64,000 nt of DNA from an uncultured Tateyamaria sp. (GCF_947494755.1 NZ_CANLVZ010000002.1:1-64000), one strand, 5' to 3'. Positions 9,766 to 18,821 are shown, counted from the stretch's first letter. Notes: generated from the sequence alone by a model not told the origin. Numbers and translations are program-made.

Positions 9766-10265
9766 TCGAGGTCCATCAACCCGGCCCCAGCCCCCACATT
9801 GCGTGAGGCATCGCTGTCGGGCACATAGGTTCGTTCGGCCAAATTGCGCAGTTGCGCAGCCAGCACCTCACTGACCGCAATGCGTTTGGGACGCACCCGC
9901 GTGCTCGGGGCTGCAAGGGACAATGCGGCACGGACTTCGGTGCCTGACACGGACACTTCCGACTGACAAGGCAGTCCGGCCAGCCAACTGATCATCAGCG
10001 CGCGCTGGCCCGCATCAGATTGGTGCATGCGCACAGGTTTGGGAGTGATCGAGGCCCGCTCGACCATCTCTTCGATCTGGTGGGCGAGGGTCACGATACA
10101 ATCGGGTGCCTCAAGCGCACGGATCAACGGCTCTTCGCCCCCACCATCGGCCAGATGCCGCGGCAACATCGCACCAAAGGCCAACGCCTGTGCGGCGGGC
10201 ACCCCGGCACCACTTGCGGCCTTGACCCCAAGTGCCTGCAATTCCGTCCATGACCAGTCCATCAT
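9762..10265 (-). CDS. DUF3726-like protein
   Basis: The product has 167 residues, soluble and Ala-rich, with an N-terminal [16 protein letters not shown] helix and a middle segment of short strands. It resembles the DUF3726 family of alphaproteobacteria, whose function is unknown; the assignment is from memory of the family. The ATG at 10265 overlaps the TGA of the upstream 543-residue gene as ATGA, so the two are probably co-translated. Another ATG follows directly at 10262. Confidence 0.65.
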   Translation of the reverse strand: MMDWSWTELQALGVKAASGAGVPAAQALAFGAMLPRHLADGGGEEPLIRALEAPDCIVTLAHQIEEMVERASITPKPVRMHQSDAGQRALMISWLAGLPCQSEVSVSGTEVRAALSLAAPSTRVRPKRIAVSEVLAAQLRNLAERTYVPDSDASRNVGAGAGLMDLD

Positions 10266-11893
10266 TCCCCTGTCGGCAACCACCAATCATCGCGCGACGG
10301 CCCCAGTTCATCCCCAAGCGGTGCGCCCTGTGCCAGAGTGATCCGGGTCCACAGGTCGGACTTGGGGTCGAACTTCGTCGCTCCAAAGAAACTGAGCTTG
10401 CAGCGCAGCATATCAATGGGGCGACACGTCGCAGCAATCAGGTTGTCGCGGATTTCAGCGTAGGGATAGCGGTGGAGGATCGCGACGCGGCTTGCCGCAT
10501 GGGCGTGCCCCGGATGTCTGGCCAGAAAGGCGGACACCGGGGTCGCGATGTCCTTGAGCGCTGCATACAACGCTGCCACCCGGCGCGCGATGTCCAGCGG
10601 TGTTTCCAGATCGGCCCCCGGTTCGGCGTGCCGATCCCCGAGGCGCGGTTCCAGCTTGGCCGCGCTCACATACCAGAACCGGCGGCATTCATCGGCCTGC
10701 TCATAGTCCAGCTGCAAGGCCCAGGCCCAATCCCGTTCAATCGCGGATTTGAGCGATTGCGTGTCGGCGAATGGCACAGTGAGGGGACCGTGCGGGTCGC
10801 CCATCTCGGCCACCAGGTCATCGACCAGGTCGGGAAAGGCCTCGATCAGCAGGGCGGCCAGCAATTCCTGAAGCGGTTCGGACTCGCTTTGCCCCATTTG
10901 CCAGAGGGTTTCTACGGTATCGGGTGCCTCGAAACAGGTGCTGAAACGGATCCAGTCGCGGTGCAGGTCGCGCAGTGCCGCGTCGTGATCAGGTGCGGGC
11001 ACATGCCACTCCGACAGATGCCGCGCCGCGCGTTCCGCCAGCGTTTTCAGCCGCTTGGACTGATCGGGCGTAACATCCTGCACCCCGCGCACCCGCGCCA
11101 GCGCCGTTTCCCGCGCCACCATCCAGTTGTTGAACAGCACCGGATGCGTCACCAGAAACGGGGCCATCCCCAAACCGGTTGCGTTGCCGATCCCGAGGTG
11201 GCGCGCAAGGCTGCGATCAAGGGTGCCGCGCCCCACATGCTGCACCAGTTCCAGCGTGAAATGGCGGATCATGTAGACGGCCAGCATCTCGACCGCGAAG
11301 GGGCCACCAAGGCCCGGGCGATCTGCGATCAAATGCCGGTCTGCGATGCCAAATTTGCCGTTGCCGTAAACGGCAGTCGTGCGCATCAGATAGCCGATAT
11401 CGCGGATCATGGCCGGGTCCGGTTGTGTGCCCGATTGCAGCGCGCTAACGCAAGCGTTCCACATCCGCACCGATTTGTTGGCCCGGCTCAGCACCAGATC
11501 GTGCGGACCAAAGCGGCCCGCCTCTTGCAAGGGGGCTTGGGCAGCGATGCGATCCACATCTGCCGCATCAGGCACGCCATCGTACAGTACGAATGCTGCG
11601 TCCCATGCGGTTGCAATCACGCGGTCACTGCGTTGATCAGGGGGCAGGTCGTTTGAGACCGCCACCAGCGAATATGTATGTCCGGAAAGGGTGATCGAGA
11701 ACACGGCGCGACCATGACCTTCGGGCGTCATGTCCCATGTCCGCCGTGTGATCTGTGCCCGTTCGGCACAAAGCTGGCGCACCAGAACCCGAAGGAAACT
11801 CAGCCGCGTGGGCATCATCGCACCCATGCGCGCCAGCCGCATCACCTCGCTTGGCGGGCGAAGGGGGGCAGTGTCGGGGACGAAGTCCTTCAT
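10262..11893 (-). CDS. Conserved protein of unknown function (543 aa)
   Basis: This soluble protein has no signal peptide or membrane helix. It carries a conserved-looking block SRANKSVRMWN near residue 135, then LMRTTAVYGNGKFGIADR, HLGIGNATGLGMAPFL and, near the C-terminus, SEIRDNLI-like and CKLSFFGATKFDPKSD segments. I recognise it as a proteobacterial conserved hypothetical often beside a DUF3726 gene, but I know no function and see no nucleotide-binding or classic catalytic motif. Start at 11893 (MKDFVPDTAPL) is taken over one seven codons upstream. It overlaps the DUF3726 gene and follows the acyl-CoA dehydrogenase by about 87 bases. Confidence 0.8.
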   Translation of the reverse strand: MKDFVPDTAPLRPPSEVMRLARMGAMMPTRLSFLRVLVRQLCAERAQITRRTWDMTPEGHGRAVFSITLSGHTYSLVAVSNDLPPDQRSDRVIATAWDAAFVLYDGVPDAADVDRIAAQAPLQEAGRFGPHDLVLSRANKSVRMWNACVSALQSGTQPDPAMIRDIGYLMRTTAVYGNGKFGIADRHLIADRPGLGGPFAVEMLAVYMIRHFTLELVQHVGRGTLDRSLARHLGIGNATGLGMAPFLVTHPVLFNNWMVARETALARVRGVQDVTPDQSKRLKTLAERAARHLSEWHVPAPDHDAALRDLHRDWIRFSTCFEAPDTVETLWQMGQSESEPLQELLAALLIEAFPDLVDDLVAEMGDPHGPLTVPFADTQSLKSAIERDWAWALQLDYEQADECRRFWYVSAAKLEPRLGDRHAEPGADLETPLDIARRVAALYAALKDIATPVSAFLARHPGHAHAASRVAILHRYPYAEIRDNLIAATCRPIDMLRCKLSFFGATKFDPKSDLWTRITLAQGAPLGDELGPSRDDWWLPTGE

Positions 11894-11980
11894 GGCTGGA
11901 TCACGGTGGCGCACATGCGCTCTATTTGCGGCGCGAAGGGTGCACCGCGCAAGGTTTTTGTCGCCGCACGCGCGGGGGTT

Positions 11981-13216
11981 TTACATTTTCTGCTGCGTGT
12001 ACTTTTTCAACTCGGCGCGGGCGACCTGTCGGCGGTGGACCGCGTCCGGACCATCTGCAAGGCGCAGGGTGCGCTGATGCGTCCAGGCATGGGCCAGCGG
12101 CGTGTCCTGACTGATGCCCTGCCCGCCGTGCATCTGCACCGCCTCGTCAATCACCTTGAGCGAGACGCGCGGGGCCACGACCTTGATCTGGCTGATCCAG
12201 GGGGCGGCGGCACGGGCATCGCCCTGATCCATCATCCATGCGGCCTTGAGGCACAACAGGCGCGCCATTTCGATGTCCATCCGCGCCTCAGCGATGATGT
12301 CGTAGTTTGCACCCAGTTGGGCGAGCGGCTTGCCAAAGGCCTCTTTCGACAGCGAGCGTTTGCACATGAGTTCCAGCGCCGCTTCCGCCTGCCCGATGGC
12401 GCGCATGCAATGGTGGATGCGACCGGGGCCAAGGCGCCCCTGAGAAATCTCGAACCCGCGCCCTTCGCCAAGCAGGATATTCTCGGCTGGCACGCGCACG
12501 TTGGTAAAGCGAATGTGCATGTGGCCGTGCGGCGCATCATCGTGGCCATAGACCAGCATGGGGCGCAGGATTTCGATGCCTTCGGTCCCCGCAGGCACCA
12601 CAATCATCGATTGGCGCTTGTGTTTGGGGTTCTCGTCGCCGCCGGTTTTGACCATTACGATATAGACTTTGCAGCGCGGGTCCCCTGCCCCGCTGGCCCA
12701 GTATTTTTCACCGTTCAGAACGTACTCATCGCCGTCGCGCACACAGGACATCGAAATATTGGTCGCATCGGACGAGGCCACATCCGGTTCGGTCATCAGA
12801 TAGGCCGAGCGGATCTTGCCCTCGAGCAAGGGGGCCAGCCAGTCCGCTTTCATCTGGTCGGTGCCGTAGCGCTCGAACACCTCCATATTGCCGGTATCGG
12901 GGGCCGAGCAGTTAAAGACTTCGGCACCCAACGGTGTTTTGCCCATCTCTTCGGCGAAATGAGCGTATTCGACGGTGGACAAGCCAAAGCCCTTGTCGCT
13001 GTCGGTCAGCCAGAAGTTCCACAGGCCCGCCGACTTGGCCTTGGATTTCAACCCTTCGAGGATTTCGGTCTGCCGGTCGGTATATTGCCAGCGATCGCCT
13101 TTGGCGACTTCGGCGGCGTATTCCTCCTCCATCGGCATGATTTCATCCCGGATCATCGCTGACACACGGTTCAGCAAATCACGGTTTTCGGGGCGCAGGG
13201 TGAATGACATGTCCAT
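11981..13216 (-). CDS. Acyl-CoA dehydrogenase
   Basis: The product has 411 residues. It oxidises an acyl-CoA thioester at the alpha-beta bond with FAD, passing electrons to ETF. Family signatures are AYLMTEPDVASSDATNI (FAD/substrate region), WASGAGDPRCKVYIVM, GRGFEISQGRLGPGR and the C-terminal MHGGQGISQDTPLAHAW. The sequence resembles the long ACAD10/11-like group rather than a short-chain enzyme. AAAGGA precedes the ATG at 13216; an upstream start at 13273 is less likely. The adjacent BKACE gene suggests a shared catabolic pathway for an unidentified acid. Confidence 0.92.
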   Translation of the reverse strand: MDMSFTLRPENRDLLNRVSAMIRDEIMPMEEEYAAEVAKGDRWQYTDRQTEILEGLKSKAKSAGLWNFWLTDSDKGFGLSTVEYAHFAEEMGKTPLGAEVFNCSAPDTGNMEVFERYGTDQMKADWLAPLLEGKIRSAYLMTEPDVASSDATNISMSCVRDGDEYVLNGEKYWASGAGDPRCKVYIVMVKTGGDENPKHKRQSMIVVPAGTEGIEILRPMLVYGHDDAPHGHMHIRFTNVRVPAENILLGEGRGFEISQGRLGPGRIHHCMRAIGQAEAALELMCKRSLSKEAFGKPLAQLGANYDIIAEARMDIEMARLLCLKAAWMMDQGDARAAAPWISQIKVVAPRVSLKVIDEAVQMHGGQGISQDTPLAHAWTHQRTLRLADGPDAVHRRQVARAELKKYTQQKM

Positions 13217-13288
13217 GGGGCTGATCCTTTTCGCGTTGGGATCAGGGTGGGGGCAAATGGCGGCCATGTCCACCGATTTGAGCGGCGG

Positions 13289-14119
13289 TCAGGCGGCGCG
13301 CAAACCCAGGATTGCGCGGGCTTGGGCCGGGGTGGCCACGGGGCGCTCATGTTTGGCACAAATCTCGGTCAGGCGCGTGACAAGGGCGGCATTGGAAGGC
13401 GCAAGCGTTGCCTTGTCCCACCGCACGTTGTCTTCAAGCCCGGTGCGGGCATGGCCGCCCGCAGCCACGGCCCATTCATTCAACACGAGCTGATTGGCCC
13501 CGATTCCGGCGGCACACCAAGGCGCACCCGGAAACAGGCGGTTGACCGTTTGCACATAAAAATCAAAGACATCGCGATCCGCAGGCATCGCGTTTTTCAC
13601 ACCCATCACGAACTGCACATAAGGGGTGTCGGCGATCTGGCCCCGCTTGTGCATCAGGGCGGCGTGAAAGATGTGGCTGAGGTCAAAGGCTTCGATCTCG
13701 GGCTTGACGTCATGGGCCACCATCTCGGCTGCCAGCCAGTCCACAAGGTCCGGCGGGTTCTCATAAACGCGGGTGGGAAAGTTGTTCGAGCCCACCGAAA
13801 GTGACGCCATGTCAGGGCGCAGCGGCAGCATGCCGCCCCGCGCCTTGCCCGCCCCGGACCGACCGCCAGTCGAAAGCTGCACGATCATGCCGGGGCAGTG
13901 TTTTTCCACCCCTTCCTTGAGGGCCGCAAACTTGTCGGGGTCCGAACTGGGCGTCTCGTCGTCATTGCGCACGTGGGCATGGCAAATGCTGGCCCCCGCC
14001 TCGAAGGCGGCATGGGTGCTTTCGATCTGTTCGGATATGGTGACGGGCACCGCCGGATTGTCGGATTTGCGCGGAACCGAGCCTGTGATGGCAATGCAGA
14101 TGATGCAGGGATCAGACAT
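13289..14119 (-). CDS. BKACE family beta-keto acid cleavage enzyme
   Basis: The product has 276 residues. BKACE enzymes are zinc-dependent and condense a beta-keto acid with acetyl-CoA to give acetoacetate and a new CoA ester; the founding member cleaves 3-keto-5-aminohexanoate in lysine fermentation. Visible motifs are ITGSVPRKSDNPAVP at the N-terminus, the zinc site HAHVR near residue 46, and STGGRSG near residue 85. The substrate varies widely within the family and cannot be assigned here. GAGG precedes the ATG at 14119; an open frame to 14296 lacks family similarity. It leads the minus-strand group and diverges from the ATP-grasp operon. Confidence 0.9.
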   Translation of the reverse strand: MSDPCIICIAITGSVPRKSDNPAVPVTISEQIESTHAAFEAGASICHAHVRNDDETPSSDPDKFAALKEGVEKHCPGMIVQLSTGGRSGAGKARGGMLPLRPDMASLSVGSNNFPTRVYENPPDLVDWLAAEMVAHDVKPEIEAFDLSHIFHAALMHKRGQIADTPYVQFVMGVKNAMPADRDVFDFYVQTVNRLFPGAPWCAAGIGANQLVLNEWAVAAGGHARTGLEDNVRWDKATLAPSNAALVTRLTEICAKHERPVATPAQARAILGLRAA

Positions 14120-14339
14120 GGGGGACCTCGTGTCGAAGATGGTTCGGAGCATGGTCGCGAAATTGCGCGCGCCCGTCCAGTGCCCGAGCGCACGGCGGCT
14201 GTGATAACCACGCGCGTCCTCCGCGCATTGCCCACAGGCCGACCCCGCAACCGCCCGTTTTTTGGTCATAATTACGCCATTGCGCACCGTTCCCACGTAA
14301 GTCGGTTGCGGGACGGGCCAGAATGTGCAGGCTTAAGAA

Positions 14340-15767
14340 ATGGTGAATAAACCCCAGTACTTTGACGAGATGTTCGGCCACGGTGCTGACCCGCGCCCGC
14401 CTTACGAGGCCTACTGCAAATGGTTCAACGGCGAAAATAACGCGCGGCTGTTGGAAAAATCCGAAGAAGCCGAGGCGTTGTTTCGCCTGGTTGGCGTGAC
14501 CTTCAATGTCTATGGCGACCCGGACGCGACCGAACGGCTGATCCCCTTTGATCTGGTCCCGCGCATCATTGCGGCGCGCGAATGGGCCAAGGTCGCAAAG
14601 GGGATCGAACAGCGGGTGCGGGCGCTGAACGCGTTTTTGCACGACATTTATCACCGTCAGGAAATCGTGCGCGCAGGTCGCCTTCCGGCTGAGATGCTGG
14701 CACGCAACGAAGCGTTTTTGGCCCAAATGATCGGGGTGGCCCCACCTGGCGACATCTACACCCATATTGTCGGCACCGATCTGGTACGCACAGGCGACGA
14801 TGAATTTTTTGTGCTTGAGGACAATGCGCGCACGCCCTCGGGTGTCAGCTACATGCTCGAAAATCGCGAGACGATGCTGCACATGTTCCCCGAGCTGTTT
14901 TCCAAGAACCGGGTGCAATCGGTCAACCAATACCCCAACAGCCTGCGCAAGTCCCTGTCGGCCTGCGCGCCGCCCGCTTGTGATGGCAAACCGACACTGG
15001 CGGTGCTGACGCCGGGTATTCACAACTCGGCCTATTACGAACATGCCTTCCTGGCGGACCAGATGGGGGCCGAACTGGTCGAGGGGCACGATTTGCGCGT
15101 GGTCGACGGGCGCGTGGCGATGCGTACCACGCGAGGCTACAAACCGATCGATGTGCTGTATCGCCGGGTCGATGACGACTATCTGGACCCGCTGACCTTT
15201 AATCCCGACAGCATGTTGGGCGTGCCGGGGATCATGGATGTTTATCGCGCTGGCGGGATTACCATCGCCAACGCACCGGGAACGGGCATCGCGGATGACA
15301 AGGCGATCTACAGCTACATGCCTGATATCGTTGAGTTCTATACTGGCGAAAAGGCGATCTTGCAGAACGTACCAACGCATCGCTGCTCTGAGCCGGATGC
15401 GTTGAAATACGTGCTCGACAACCTCGCCGAACTGGTTGTGAAAGAGGTCCATGGCTCGGGCGGCTATGGCATGTTGGTCGGCCCTGCCGCCTCCCAAAAG
15501 GAGATTGCGGCCTTCCGCGCCAAGCTGGAGGCGAACCCCGGCAACTACATTGCCCAGCCCACGTTGGCGCTGTCGACCGTGCCGATCCTGACGGAGGCGG
15601 GCCTTGCGCCGCGCCATGTGGATTTGCGCCCCTTCGTGCTCGTCTCCCCCGACAAGATCGACATCACGCCCGGGGGGTTGACCCGCGTGGCACTGACCGC
15701 CGGATCACTTGTGGTCAATTCGTCCCAAGGCGGAGGCACCAAGGACACTTGGGTGCTGGAGGAGTAG
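14340..15767 (+). CDS. Circularly permuted ATP-grasp protein
   Basis: The product has 475 residues. It belongs to the circularly permuted ATP-grasp type 2 family (DUF404/DUF407, COG2308), predicted amide- or peptide-bond ligases acting on unknown substrates. Characteristic stretches are NAFLHDIYH near residue 100, LEDNARTPSGVSYMLENR near 160, YRRVDDDYLDPL near 280, and KEVHGSGGYGMLVGP near 370. It opens an operon with alpha-E, transglutaminase-like and Anbu proteasome-like genes. Comparative genomics predicts that this set makes and removes a peptide or peptide tag. No biochemical role can be read from the sequence. Confidence 0.92.
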   Translation: MVNKPQYFDEMFGHGADPRPPYEAYCKWFNGENNARLLEKSEEAEALFRLVGVTFNVYGDPDATERLIPFDLVPRIIAAREWAKVAKGIEQRVRALNAFLHDIYHRQEIVRAGRLPAEMLARNEAFLAQMIGVAPPGDIYTHIVGTDLVRTGDDEFFVLEDNARTPSGVSYMLENRETMLHMFPELFSKNRVQSVNQYPNSLRKSLSACAPPACDGKPTLAVLTPGIHNSAYYEHAFLADQMGAELVEGHDLRVVDGRVAMRTTRGYKPIDVLYRRVDDDYLDPLTFNPDSMLGVPGIMDVYRAGGITIANAPGTGIADDKAIYSYMPDIVEFYTGEKAILQNVPTHRCSEPDALKYVLDNLAELVVKEVHGSGGYGMLVGPAASQKEIAAFRAKLEANPGNYIAQPTLALSTVPILTEAGLAPRHVDLRPFVLVSPDKIDITPGGLTRVALTAGSLVVNSSQGGGTKDTWVLEE

Positions 15768-15771
15768 CGCG

Positions 15772-16713
15772 ATGCTGGGCAAAACCGCAGGCGGATTGTT
15801 CTGGATGTTCCGCTATCTCGAAAGGGCCGAAAACACCGCACGGATGATTGATGCGGGTTTGCGCATCTCGTTAACCCGGTCGAGTGCGGCCGAAAGTGAA
15901 TGGACCTCGATCCTGCAATCCACGGGGCTGCACGGTTCCTATACGGCGATGCACGGTGCGCCTGATGGGCCCAAGATCATCGATTTTCTTCTGCGCGATC
16001 CGAACAATCCGGGCTCGATCATGGCCGGTATCGAGGCCGCCCGTGAAAATGCGCGCGTGGTGCGCACCGCCCTGACCCGCGAGGTCTGGGAAGCGGTCAA
16101 TGAATGCTACATGGTCCTGAAAAAGGCGCTGGCCGAGCCCGTGGCCGACCGCGATCTGCCCCGCGCGCTGCAAGTGATCCGACAGCGCAGCGCCTTCGTG
16201 CGCGGGGCCTCGCACGGGACAATGGTGCGCAACGACATGTACAACTTTGCGCGCATCGGAACGTTCTTTGAACGGGCGGACAACACCGCACGGATCCTTG
16301 ATCAGAAATACTATATCCTGCTGCCCTCCGTGCGCCTTGTGGGCAGCCCGTCTGACAATGTGCAGTGGGAAACGATTCTGAGGGCGACATCCACCACCCG
16401 CGCCTATCAGACGCTGCATGGGGGCGATATCGACCCCCGCGTGATCGCGCATTTCCTGATCCTGGATGGACGTCTGCCCCGCAGTCTGGCCTTTTGTTAC
16501 GGCAAGATCGGCGAAAATCTGGGCTATATCGCCAAGGAGTACGGCGAGTCCAAACCCTGCGATGCCCTGGCGGAGGCGATCTGTTCCCGGTTTGAGGGGC
16601 AGGATATGAACGCCATCTTTGATTATGGTCTGCATGAGTTCATCGGTGACTTTTTGCGCGACAGCACCGCTTTGGGCCGTCAGATCGAAATCGACTACCG
16701 GTTTAGCGAGTAG
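15772..16713 (+). CDS. Alpha-E domain protein
   Basis: The product has 313 residues, predominantly helical, with the alpha-E (COG2307/DUF403) signatures MFRYLERAENTARMIDAG near the N-terminus and the related FERADNTARILDQKY near residue 185. It contains no known catalytic motif. The family almost always accompanies circularly permuted ATP-grasp proteins and is thought to be their partner. The ATG at 15772 lies five bases after the ATP-grasp stop, with GGAGG overlapping the end of that gene; translational coupling is likely. Confidence 0.92.
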   Translation: MLGKTAGGLFWMFRYLERAENTARMIDAGLRISLTRSSAAESEWTSILQSTGLHGSYTAMHGAPDGPKIIDFLLRDPNNPGSIMAGIEAARENARVVRTALTREVWEAVNECYMVLKKALAEPVADRDLPRALQVIRQRSAFVRGASHGTMVRNDMYNFARIGTFFERADNTARILDQKYYILLPSVRLVGSPSDNVQWETILRATSTTRAYQTLHGGDIDPRVIAHFLILDGRLPRSLAFCYGKIGENLGYIAKEYGESKPCDALAEAICSRFEGQDMNAIFDYGLHEFIGDFLRDSTALGRQIEIDYRFSE

Positions 16714-16718
16714 AGATC

Positions 16719-17519
16719 ATGCGCCTGACCGTTCAACACAAAACCCACTACACCTATGACGCCCCCGTGCCCTACGGGTTGCAGCAAATCCGCCTGCGCC
16801 CCAAATCGCGCCCCGGCCAGCAGGTCGTGGATTGGCAGATCGAAGTCAAAGGCGGGCAGGTTGAGGTTTCGTTCGAGGATGAACATGCCAATTCCGTTGA
16901 CCTTGTGAGTTTCGATCCCGGCGAGACGCGGATCGAAATCACCTGCCGTGGCACGGTTGACGCCGAAGATCGTGCGGGCGTTGTCGGCCCTCAGGGCGGG
17001 TTTGTCCCGCTGTGGTTGTTTCAGCGCTCGACCGCGCTGACGCATCCGGGCCCGCAGATCAAGGCACTTGTCGATGCCATGCCCGAGGGCGGCGCGGCGG
17101 TTGAGCGGCTGCACATGTTGTCGGCTCATATCCTTGAGGCTGTGCCCTATTCGACCGATCAGGCCGCTTCGGATTTGAAGGCCGAAGAGGTTCTGAGCGC
17201 GGGGCACGGGGTCTGTCAGGACCACGCCCATGTGTTTATCACCGCAGCGCGGCTGATGGGGTATCCCGCGCGCTATGTGTCGGGCTATCTCAAGATGGAC
17301 GATCGGGTGGAGCAGGCTGCAAGCCACGCCTGGGCCGAGGCGCATGTGCCCGATTTGGGCTGGGTCGGCTTTGATGTTTCAAACGGATATTCGCCCGATG
17401 CGCGCTATGTGCGGGTCGCCACCGGCCTTGATTATCGCGGTGCCGCCCCGATTTCGGGGTTACGTTACGGTCAGGCGGCGGAAGAAATGTCAGTGTCCTT
17501 GCAGGTTCAGCAACAATAG
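16719..17519 (+). CDS. Transglutaminase-like cysteine protease family protein
   Basis: The product has 266 residues. An N-terminal beta domain (bacterial transglutaminase-like N region, starting MRLTVQHKTHYTYD) precedes a papain-like transglutaminase core. The likely catalytic triad is Cys in GHGVCQDHAHVF (about residue 166), His in SHAWAEAHVP (about 202) and Asp in VGFDVSNG (about 217). Family members hydrolyse or transfer amide bonds. Within this operon it may cleave or attach what the ATP-grasp ligase makes. It follows the alpha-E gene by five bases. There is no signal peptide, so it is probably cytosolic. Confidence 0.92.
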   Translation: MRLTVQHKTHYTYDAPVPYGLQQIRLRPKSRPGQQVVDWQIEVKGGQVEVSFEDEHANSVDLVSFDPGETRIEITCRGTVDAEDRAGVVGPQGGFVPLWLFQRSTALTHPGPQIKALVDAMPEGGAAVERLHMLSAHILEAVPYSTDQAASDLKAEEVLSAGHGVCQDHAHVFITAARLMGYPARYVSGYLKMDDRVEQAASHAWAEAHVPDLGWVGFDVSNGYSPDARYVRVATGLDYRGAAPISGLRYGQAAEEMSVSLQVQQQ

Positions 17520-17579
17520 CGCAGGTATAGTGCGACTCGGGGCATATCTGCCTATGAGTCGTTTGAGGGACACCAGATC

Positions 17580-18329
17580 ATGACATATTGCGTTGGAATG
17601 CGCTTGGACGCGGGCCTGATTTTCATGTCGGACACACGCACGAATGCCGGTGTCGACAACATTTCGACCGTAAAAAAGATGCACAGTTGGGAGGTGCCGG
17701 GCGAGCGCACGATCCTGATCATGACGGCCGGCAATCTGGCCACGACCCAATCGGTGATTTCTTTGCTCGACGAACGCACCAAGGCCCCGGAGGATCGCAA
17801 ACCCTCGATCCTTGAAGCGCCGTCGATGTTTCAGATCGCGCGCGAAGTCGGCCGGACCCTGCGCGAAGTGATTGCCGTGAATGCCACCACCGGTCAGGAA
17901 GCCGACGGCGCGTTCGGGGCAACGATGATCGTGGGCGGGCAGATCGCCGGATCCGAGCCGCGCCTGTTTCTGATCTATCCCGAAGGCAATTTCATCGAGG
18001 CCTCGGAAGACAGTCCGTTCTTTCAGATTGGCGAGGCGAAATACGGCAAGCCGATCCTCGTGCGCGCCCAGCATTCCGACATGTCGTTCGAAGAGGCGAT
18101 CAAGCTGTTGATGGTCAGCTTTGATTCCACCATCAAATCGAACCTGTCTGTCGGCCTGCCGCTGGACTATGTGACCTATGCCGCTGACAGTCTCTGTGTG
18201 GGGCACGCCGCCCGGGTTGAAGCGGACGACCCCTATTTTCTGGCGGTATCGAATGGGTGGGGTGAGGCGTTGAAGCTGGCCTTTGACCAACTGCCCGAGT
18301 TCAAGTTCGACGGGTCCAAAGGCCGCTGA
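17580..18329 (+). CDS. Anbu (ancestral beta-subunit) proteasome-type peptidase
   Basis: The product has 249 residues and is a probable N-terminal threonine hydrolase of the Anbu branch (COG3484), related to HslV and 20S beta subunits. After removal of Met1 the N-terminus is TYCVGM. Asp17 lies in SDTR and a Lys at about position 32 (TVKKM) follows, the expected Thr1-Asp17-Lys33 arrangement. There is no propeptide. Known Anbu structures form open helical or dodecameric assemblies, and proteolytic activity has been hard to demonstrate. It is the last gene of the ATP-grasp operon; the 60-base gap before it may carry its own initiation signals. Confidence 0.93.
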   Translation: MTYCVGMRLDAGLIFMSDTRTNAGVDNISTVKKMHSWEVPGERTILIMTAGNLATTQSVISLLDERTKAPEDRKPSILEAPSMFQIAREVGRTLREVIAVNATTGQEADGAFGATMIVGGQIAGSEPRLFLIYPEGNFIEASEDSPFFQIGEAKYGKPILVRAQHSDMSFEEAIKLLMVSFDSTIKSNLSVGLPLDYVTYAADSLCVGHAARVEADDPYFLAVSNGWGEALKLAFDQLPEFKFDGSKGR

Positions 18330-18346
18330 CGCGACACGATATTTCA

Positions 18347-18361
18347 GGGGGCTTTGCCCCC
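18347..18361 (+). terminator. Hairpin between the Anbu gene and the tautomerase gene
   Basis: A perfect inverted repeat, GGGGGC-TTT-GCCCCC, lies just after the Anbu stop and between convergent genes. It could terminate transcripts from either side, though no long T-run follows. It is followed directly by a roseobacter-type intergenic element at 18375-18399. Confidence 0.6.
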
Positions 18362-18374
18362 GTCCTGACGGCCT

Positions 18375-18399
18375 CCCCCAAGGTATTTCTGGCGAAAGG
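18375..18399 (+). repeat. Dispersed intergenic element, copy 1
   Basis: The 25-base stretch ending in TATTTCTGGCGAAAGG recurs on the opposite strand at 42725-42749 with two mismatches. Both copies sit beside a GC-rich hairpin at the end of an operon. This suggests a family of intergenic mosaic repeats rather than a gene-specific signal. Confidence 0.7.
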
Positions 18400-18405
18400 A
18401 AGCTG

Positions 18406-18798
18406 TCAGTGCATCTCTGGCGGCAGGTAGTCGCGGATCGAACTGGTCTTGCGGCTGAAGGTGGCGTCGATCTCGCGCAACTCGAGTGAGAGCATGAAGG
18501 GCTGGCGGCGCATCAGGTCGTCGGTGAAGGATCGTGCGGCCTCGAACACGGCCTCAGTCGCTTTGGTTTTGGCCGCATCATCGCGCCCTGCCGCAAGCCT
18601 GAGCGTGATATCGATAAAGCTGTGATCTGGGTCGCCATCCGCGATGACCGCATGGTCTGCCGCATGCGCCCTGACCCTGATGCCCGCGGGTGGGAACACA
18701 CCTGTGGCAGCAGCTGCGTCTTTGAGCGCAACGCACAAGCCGGGCATGTCGATTTGCGCATCGAGGTTGGCGGAATAGTCGAGGATGATATGGGGCAT
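18406..18798 (-). CDS. 5-carboxymethyl-2-hydroxymuconate isomerase-like tautomerase
   Basis: The product has 130 residues. It resembles the CHMI (HpaF) family of the tautomerase superfamily, with PHIILDYSANLD at the N-terminus; Pro2 becomes the N-terminal catalytic base after Met removal. CHMI acts in homoprotocatechuate degradation, but no other gene of that pathway is present here. It follows cobQ by 23 bases and is the last gene of the cobO-cobQ operon, probably a position effect. The start at 18798 is required for the Pro1 mechanism; a longer frame to 18834 would bury it. Confidence 0.8.
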   Translation of the reverse strand: MPHIILDYSANLDAQIDMPGLCVALKDAAAATGVFPPAGIRVRAHAADHAVIADGDPDHSFIDITLRLAAGRDDAAKTKATEAVFEAARSFTDDLMRRQPFMLSLELREIDATFSRKTSSIRDYLPPEMH

Positions 18799-18821
18799 GC
18801 CCTGCAGTCTGTGCTTTGGGT

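Noticed and set aside
11678-13162. 494-codon plus-strand frame over the acyl-CoA dehydrogenase
   Set aside because: It mirrors a gene with clear acyl-CoA dehydrogenase motifs; its own translation has no domain and the start has no ribosome binding site.
14112-15617. 501-codon minus-strand frame over the ATP-grasp gene
   Set aside because: The plus strand carries a conserved ATP-grasp protein in a four-gene operon; the opposite frame is a G+C artefact.
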